From: Pseudomonas soli | GTDB lineage: Bacteria; Pseudomonadota; Gammaproteobacteria; Pseudomonadales; Pseudomonadaceae | Direction of reading: 5' to 3' | Assembly: GCF_900110655.1 (NCBI RefSeq) | Contig: NZ_FOEQ01000013.1 | Location: forward strand, 62,001 to 126,000 | DNA length: 64,000 nt | Shown here: piece by piece, positions 60,095 to 64,000 of the stretch | Layout: every line of letters starts with the position of its first letter | How positions within the stretch are numbered: position 1 is the stretch's first letter | The notes under the pieces: model-generated | What the model saw: only the letters and a program-made list of their open reading frames with translations | Told to the model about the DNA's origin: nothing | Databases searched by the model: none | Translations under genes and position numbers: made by a program

Positions 60095-61518
60095 TGCACC
60101 GGCCCCAGTTGCAACGCCGGCAGTTGCGCCAGCCACTGGGCCTCGTCGTCCAGCTGGCACAGGTCGAGCCACAGGGCATCGTCGTCGATACGCCCGAGCA
60201 CCGGCACCGGCAGGTCGCGCAACGCGCGCTCCAGCACATGCAAGCTACGCCCGCGCAGTTTCTTCGACACCTGCGGGCGCAGGCACAGCGCCGCGCTGGG
60301 CAGCCGCGCCACCGGCTGGCTGCCGCTGCCGATCATGCCCAGGGCCGGCTCGACGCTCACCACCCATTGCGCGCCGAGACGAGCAGCCAACTCAGGCGCC
60401 AGACGCTCGGCCTGGGCGGCGATCTCGGCTTGCGCACGGGTCAGCAGGCGCAGGCTGGGCAGGCGGTCAGCCAGGCGATCGGGGTTGCGATAGAGCTGCA
60501 GCACCGCCTCCAACGCGGCAAGGGTAATCTTGTCGACCCGCAGGGCACGCTTGAGCGGGTTCTTCTTGATCTTCGCGATCAGTTCCTTGCGCCCGACGAT
60601 GATCCCCGCCTGCGGCCCCCCCAGCAGCTTGTCGCCGCTGAAGGTGACGATGTCGGCGCCGTCGGCCAGCGCCTGGCGCACCGTCGGCTCGGCCGGCAGG
60701 CCCCAGCGGGTCAGGTCGAGCAGGCTGCCGCTGCCCAGGTCTTCGAGCAGCGGCAACTGATGGTCGTGGGCGATGCGCGCCAGCTCGGCGGTGGGTACCT
60801 GGGTGGTGAAGCCCTGGATGCTGTAGTTGCTGCAATGCACACGCATCAGCAGGCCGGTACGCGGGTTGATCGCGCCTTCGTAGTCGCGGGCGTGGGTGCG
60901 GTTGGTGGTGCCGATCTCGTGCAGCTTGACCCCGGCGCGGGCCATGATGTCGGGGATGCGGAACGCACCGCCGATCTCGATCAGCTCGCCGCGGGAGATG
61001 ATGCCCTCCTTGCGTGCGCCCAGGCTGTTGAGCGCCAGCAGCACGGCGGCGGCATTGTTGTTGACCACGGTGACGGCTTCGGCGCCGGTCAGCTCGCGGA
61101 TCAGGCCTTCGATCAGGTCGTCGCGGTCACCCCGCTTGCCGGTGGCCAGGTCGAACTCTAGGTTCAGCGGATAGCGGGCAGCGACCTGCATCGCCTCCAC
61201 CGCCTCCTCCGGCAGCAAGGCGCGGCCGAGGTTGGTGTGCAGTACCGTGCCGGTGAGGTTGAAGACCCGGCGCACCTGGCTGCGTTGCTGGATGGCCAGG
61301 CGCTCGCCCGTGCGGCCGAGCAGGACGTCGGCGCTCAGTTCCACGGCACCAAGCTGACCCAGACGAGCCGGTTCGCGCAAGTCGTCGAGGAGCTGGCGCA
61401 GGGTGGCCAGGGTAGCGTCGCGGCCATGACGGTCGAGCAGCGGCTGGCAGGCCGGATGGCGCAGCAGGGTGTCGATGGAGGGCAAGCGTGGGGTGTCGCT
61501 GGCGGGGCTTGGAGACAT
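60091..61518 (-). CDS. selA: L-seryl-tRNA(Sec) selenium transferase SelA
   Basis: 475 residues. The PLP enzyme converts Ser-tRNA(Sec) to selenocysteinyl-tRNA. The PLP lysine is in FSGDKLLGGPQAG; other marks are VFNLTGTVLHTNLGRALLP, VNNNAAAVLLAL and RGELIEIGGAFRIP. It is coupled to selB by the GTGA overlap. The fdhE gene is upstream on the same strand, after 153 bases holding a REP pair. Confidence 0.97.
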   Translation of the reverse strand: MSPSPASDTPRLPSIDTLLRHPACQPLLDRHGRDATLATLRQLLDDLREPARLGQLGAVELSADVLLGRTGERLAIQQRSQVRRVFNLTGTVLHTNLGRALLPEEAVEAMQVAARYPLNLEFDLATGKRGDRDDLIEGLIRELTGAEAVTVVNNNAAAVLLALNSLGARKEGIISRGELIEIGGAFRIPDIMARAGVKLHEIGTTNRTHARDYEGAINPRTGLLMRVHCSNYSIQGFTTQVPTAELARIAHDHQLPLLEDLGSGSLLDLTRWGLPAEPTVRQALADGADIVTFSGDKLLGGPQAGIIVGRKELIAKIKKNPLKRALRVDKITLAALEAVLQLYRNPDRLADRLPSLRLLTRAQAEIAAQAERLAPELAARLGAQWVVSVEPALGMIGSGSQPVARLPSAALCLRPQVSKKLRGRSLHVLERALRDLPVPVLGRIDDDALWLDLCQLDDEAQWLAQLPALQLGPVQ

Positions 61519-61559
61519 GCGGTACTACCTGTGACTGATCCGTTGTCTGTTCGGGCCCT

Positions 61560-61643
61560 ATCGCTGGCAAGCCAGCTCCCACAGCTCCAGCGCCAGACTC
61601 GAGGCTTGCGCTGTACCTGTGGGAGCCGGCTTGCCGGCGATGG
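61560..61643. repeat. REP pair of the GCCGGC class
   Basis: TCGCTGGCAAGCCAGCTCCCAC and its partner GTGGGAGCCGGCTTGCCGGCG surround a 35-base centre. It lies between fdhE and selA and belongs to the same class as the element at 32683. Confidence 0.8.
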
Positions 61644-61671
61644 GGGCAACTCGATAGCGAAGTGTAGACAC

Positions 61672-62598
61672 TCACCCACCACCCGGTGCCAACATAAGGT
61701 TCGGCGCCAGCCGATGGAAGCCCTCCTCGTCCAGCCGCATGTCCAGCGCCAGGCTCGCCAGGTCATCGGCCAACGGCTCGGCCGCCGCGTCGTTCTCCAG
61801 GTAGCTCTGCTTCAGGTAGCCCTGGCACCCCGGACAGCACTCGGCGCGTAGCGGTGCCTTTCCCGGTGCATGGCGGTCATCCTCGAGGCTGCTGTAGCGC
61901 AGGTCCTTGCTCGACTCGCAGTACACGCACTTGACCCGCACCACATGCCATTCGCAGGCACACAGCGAACAGGCCAGGTAGCGCAGGCCGTTGTGCTTGC
62001 CACGATTGCGCACCACACCGGCCATGGCCGGCGAGCCGCAGGCCGGGCACTGGGCCAGGCTGCCACCAGGCTTGAGCTCAGGCTCTGGCAGCGCCAGCAA
62101 CCAGCTCGACCAGGCGGCCTGCAACGCCGCGCCCAAGAAGGGCACCAAGGCCGCCGGTACGGCGTCGTACTGGCCACCGAGCAGCGCGACGGCCCAGCCC
62201 TTGCGCTGCTCGTCACCACTCTCGCGCAGGCTGCCCAGCGCCGCTGCCAGTGGCCCTTCGGGCGCCGGCTCGCAGCGATCGAGCAGCGCTTGCAGCCACA
62301 CCAGCCACTGCCTTTCGCGCACCAGGCCGTCCGCTGCCAGGGGTGGCAGGCCATGACTTACGCAAAGGCGCTGACGCTCCTCGGCCACCGGCAAGCCACC
62401 GGGCGGGTTATCCACAAGCTGCTGCTGGATCCGGCACAGCCGCGCGACCAGACGCAGGTACTCACCAAGGGCATTGCCCTCGGCCAGGTGCTCCAGGCGC
62501 TCGGCCCGCACTGCGAACAAGTTGGTGGGCGGCAGATGCAAGAACGGCGGCATTACCGCCGACGCTTCGATCTGCCCTGGTTCAAGAATCGTGCTCAA
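61672..62598 (-). CDS. fdhE: Formate dehydrogenase accessory protein FdhE
   Basis: 308 residues if started at the TTG at 62598, 4 bases after the gamma-subunit stop and 7 bases after AAGGA. This length equals E. coli FdhE. No ATG or GTG fits better. Four CxxC pairs (QCPACGSP, ACSLCACEW, KCVYCESS, ECCPGCQG) are present; they bind iron. The protein assists activation of respiratory formate dehydrogenases. It comes directly after the gamma subunit in the same operon. Confidence 0.9.
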   Translation of the reverse strand: MSTILEPGQIEASAVMPPFLHLPPTNLFAVRAERLEHLAEGNALGEYLRLVARLCRIQQQLVDNPPGGLPVAEERQRLCVSHGLPPLAADGLVRERQWLVWLQALLDRCEPAPEGPLAAALGSLRESGDEQRKGWAVALLGGQYDAVPAALVPFLGAALQAAWSSWLLALPEPELKPGGSLAQCPACGSPAMAGVVRNRGKHNGLRYLACSLCACEWHVVRVKCVYCESSKDLRYSSLEDDRHAPGKAPLRAECCPGCQGYLKQSYLENDAAAEPLADDLASLALDMRLDEEGFHRLAPNLMLAPGGG

Positions 62599-62602
62599 AC
62601 GC

Positions 62603-63259
62603 TCATCCTTCTTTTCTACCGTGGTTGTGCGGCGTCTTTTCGCCGGTGACTTCCCGGTACCAAAGTTCATGGTGCTTGCGTGCCCAGGCGCGGCTGACCC
62701 AGCCATGCAGCATGGCGCCGATCGAGCCCTTGATCCAGATCCCGGCGTAGATGTGCACGATGATGCTGAGGATCAGCACGAACGCCGCCAGGGCATGCAG
62801 CAGCGCCGACAGGCGAATGACGTCGATGCCGAACCAATGGCTGAAATACGCGCGCCAGATCACCACGCCACTGACCAGCAGTACCAGCATGCACGCCAGC
62901 AACGTCCAGAACAGCAGCTTCTGCCCGGCGTTGTACTTGCCGATCGGCGGCACGCCCTCTTCCTTGTTGAGCATCACCCGGTCGATGCGGCGCAGCCACA
63001 GGCGGTCGTTGGCGGTGATGAAGTTGGCGCGCCAGAAGCGCAATACCAGGCCAAGGAAGAACACGAACATCGCCACGCCGATGAACGGGTGGAGGATCCG
63101 TGTCCACGGCCCGCCGCCGAACAGGTGGCTGAGCCAGAACAGCGCCGGGTGGAACAGCGCCAGCCCCGACAGGCCGGCCAGCACGAACAGGATCGCGACG
63201 ATCCAGTGGTTGCTCCGCTCGTTGGCGTTGTAGCGCAGGATAGGCTTGTTGTCGTTCAT
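62603..63259 (-). CDS. fdoI: Formate dehydrogenase cytochrome b556 (gamma) subunit
   Basis: 218 residues. Four membrane helices (about 18-40, 55-75, 115-135, 150-172) carry the haem-ligand histidines (RSNHWIVAILFVLAGLSGLA; HPFIGVAMFVF; LLHALAAFVLILSIIVHIYAG). It receives electrons from the beta subunit and passes them to quinone. The ATG overlaps the beta-subunit stop (ATGA). Confidence 0.94.
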   Translation of the reverse strand: MNDNKPILRYNANERSNHWIVAILFVLAGLSGLALFHPALFWLSHLFGGGPWTRILHPFIGVAMFVFFLGLVLRFWRANFITANDRLWLRRIDRVMLNKEEGVPPIGKYNAGQKLLFWTLLACMLVLLVSGVVIWRAYFSHWFGIDVIRLSALLHALAAFVLILSIIVHIYAGIWIKGSIGAMLHGWVSRAWARKHHELWYREVTGEKTPHNHGRKEG

Positions 63260-64000
63260 GGCCGCTGCTCCCCCTGCCCGCCCGGGCGGTTCGGATCATA
63301 GACATGCACCGCCGGGTCCACCTGGTGGACATCGTTATCCACAGGTGCCGGATGCTCGTCTTCCTCGACCCGCTGCGGGCCGACACGTACGTAGTGGAAG
63401 AACCCAGCCAGCACCGCCGCGCCCATGGCCAGCAGCGCCAACGGCTTGCTGAAGCCCTTCCACAACCCGACCAGCGGGCTGATCACCGGTTGGTCCGGCA
63501 GGCCGGCGTAGATCCGCGGTGTGTCGGCATGGTGCAGCACGTACATCACGTGGGTGCCGCCGACACCGTCCGGGTCATACAGCCCGGCGTTGTCGTAGCC
63601 CCGCGACTTCAGGTCGACGATGCGCTCGTCGGCGTGCACCTTCATCTCCTCCTTGCTGCCGAAGACGATCGCCCCGGTCGGGCAGGTCTTCACGCAGGCC
63701 GGCTCCAGGCCCACGCTCACGCGGTCGGAACACAGGGTGCACTTGTACGCCTTGTGATCCTTCTGCGAAATGCGCGGGATGTTGAACGGGCAGCCGGTGA
63801 TGCAGTAGCCGCAACCGATGCAGTGGTCCTGGTTGAAGTCGACGATACCGTTGGCATGCTTGATGATCGCCCCCGGGCTCGGGCACGCTTTCAGACAACC
63901 CGGATCGGCGCAGTGCATGCAGCCATCCTTGCGGATCAGCCACTCCAGGTTGCCGTCGTCGCGCTCATGCTCGGTGAAACGCATCAAGGTCCAGGTTTCG
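63256..64000 (-). CDS. fdoH: Formate dehydrogenase iron-sulfur (beta) subunit, 5' end cut by window
   Basis: About 248 C-terminal residues, with the frame still open at the right edge (TWTLMRFTEHERDD). Ferredoxin-like cysteine groups for [4Fe-4S] clusters are DGCMHCADPGCLKACP, CIGCGYCITGCPFNIPR, YKCTLCSDRVSVGLEPACVKTCP. A C-terminal transmembrane helix (PLALLAMGAAVLAGFFHYV) anchors it to the gamma subunit. E. coli FdnH has 294 residues, so about 45 are missing here. The alpha subunit with a UGA selenocysteine codon is expected upstream, outside the window. Confidence 0.95.
   Translation of the reverse strand, partial: ETWTLMRFTEHERDDGNLEWLIRKDGCMHCADPGCLKACPSPGAIIKHANGIVDFNQDHCIGCGYCITGCPFNIPRISQKDHKAYKCTLCSDRVSVGLEPACVKTCPTGAIVFGSKEEMKVHADERIVDLKSRGYDNAGLYDPDGVGGTHVMYVLHHADTPRIYAGLPDQPVISPLVGLWKGFSKPLALLAMGAAVLAGFFHYVRVGPQRVEEDEHPAPVDNDVHQVDPAVHVYDPNRPGGQGEQRP

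Overview
The window looks like a chromosomal segment of a fluorescent Pseudomonas of the P. putida group. It is GC-rich throughout. It carries many copies of the short Pseudomonas REP palindrome (core GCGGGGCAAGCCCGCTCC). Its gene order follows known pseudomonad blocks: mpl / sigma-54 regulator / aldehyde dehydrogenase / eat-eutBC; nrdR-ribD-ribE-ribB-ribH-nusB-thiL-pgpA; xseB-ispA-dxs; fdh-fdhE-selA-selB-tRNA-Sec. Species and gene names rest on recognition of the proteins and synteny, not on a search.

Left part (1-12 kb). A truncated mpl is followed by an ethanolamine catabolic island: a sigma-54 enhancer-binding regulator, divergent from aldB, eat, eutB and eutC. Eat imports ethanolamine, EutBC (B12-dependent) makes acetaldehyde and ammonia, and the dehydrogenase makes acetate. 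I see -24/-12 promoters in front of both aldB and eat. Housekeeping genes follow (GNAT acetyltransferase, DedA, MtfA peptidase, inorganic pyrophosphatase).

Accessory part (12-25 kb). This holds an XRE/S24-like repressor, a TonB-dependent transducer divergent from its ECF sigma factor and anti-sigma genes (fecI/fecR type), a decayed gene fragment, and a protein whose central part resembles domain I of insecticidal delta-endotoxins. Next comes an RNA-repair island: rtcB and a slipin-like gene, controlled by the divergent rtcR through a sigma-54 promoter, with an unusually long structured leader of about 420 nt between promoter and first gene.

Middle (24.5-45 kb). An FMN riboswitch precedes ribB. 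A three-gene MBOAT/SGNH acyl-transfer operon, the isoprenoid genes xseB-ispA-dxs, B12 uptake (btuB, btuF) and ribA follow. A long minus-strand operon then covers riboflavin synthesis, nusB, thiL and pgpA, with nrdR at its head. A lipoprotein, a methyltransferase and the thioredoxin-like CnoX close this part.

Right part (45-64 kb). A Zur-type box precedes a four-gene zinc-responsive ABC system (zrmABCD type). It is followed by ompW, an MFS/HxlR divergent pair, two sugar-nucleotide enzymes, a hydrolase, an XRE regulator, an AGCS symporter and an asparaginase. The window ends in the selenocysteine and formate dehydrogenase cluster (tRNA-Sec, selB, selA, fdhE, gamma subunit, partial beta subunit). 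The selenoprotein alpha subunit should lie just beyond the right edge.
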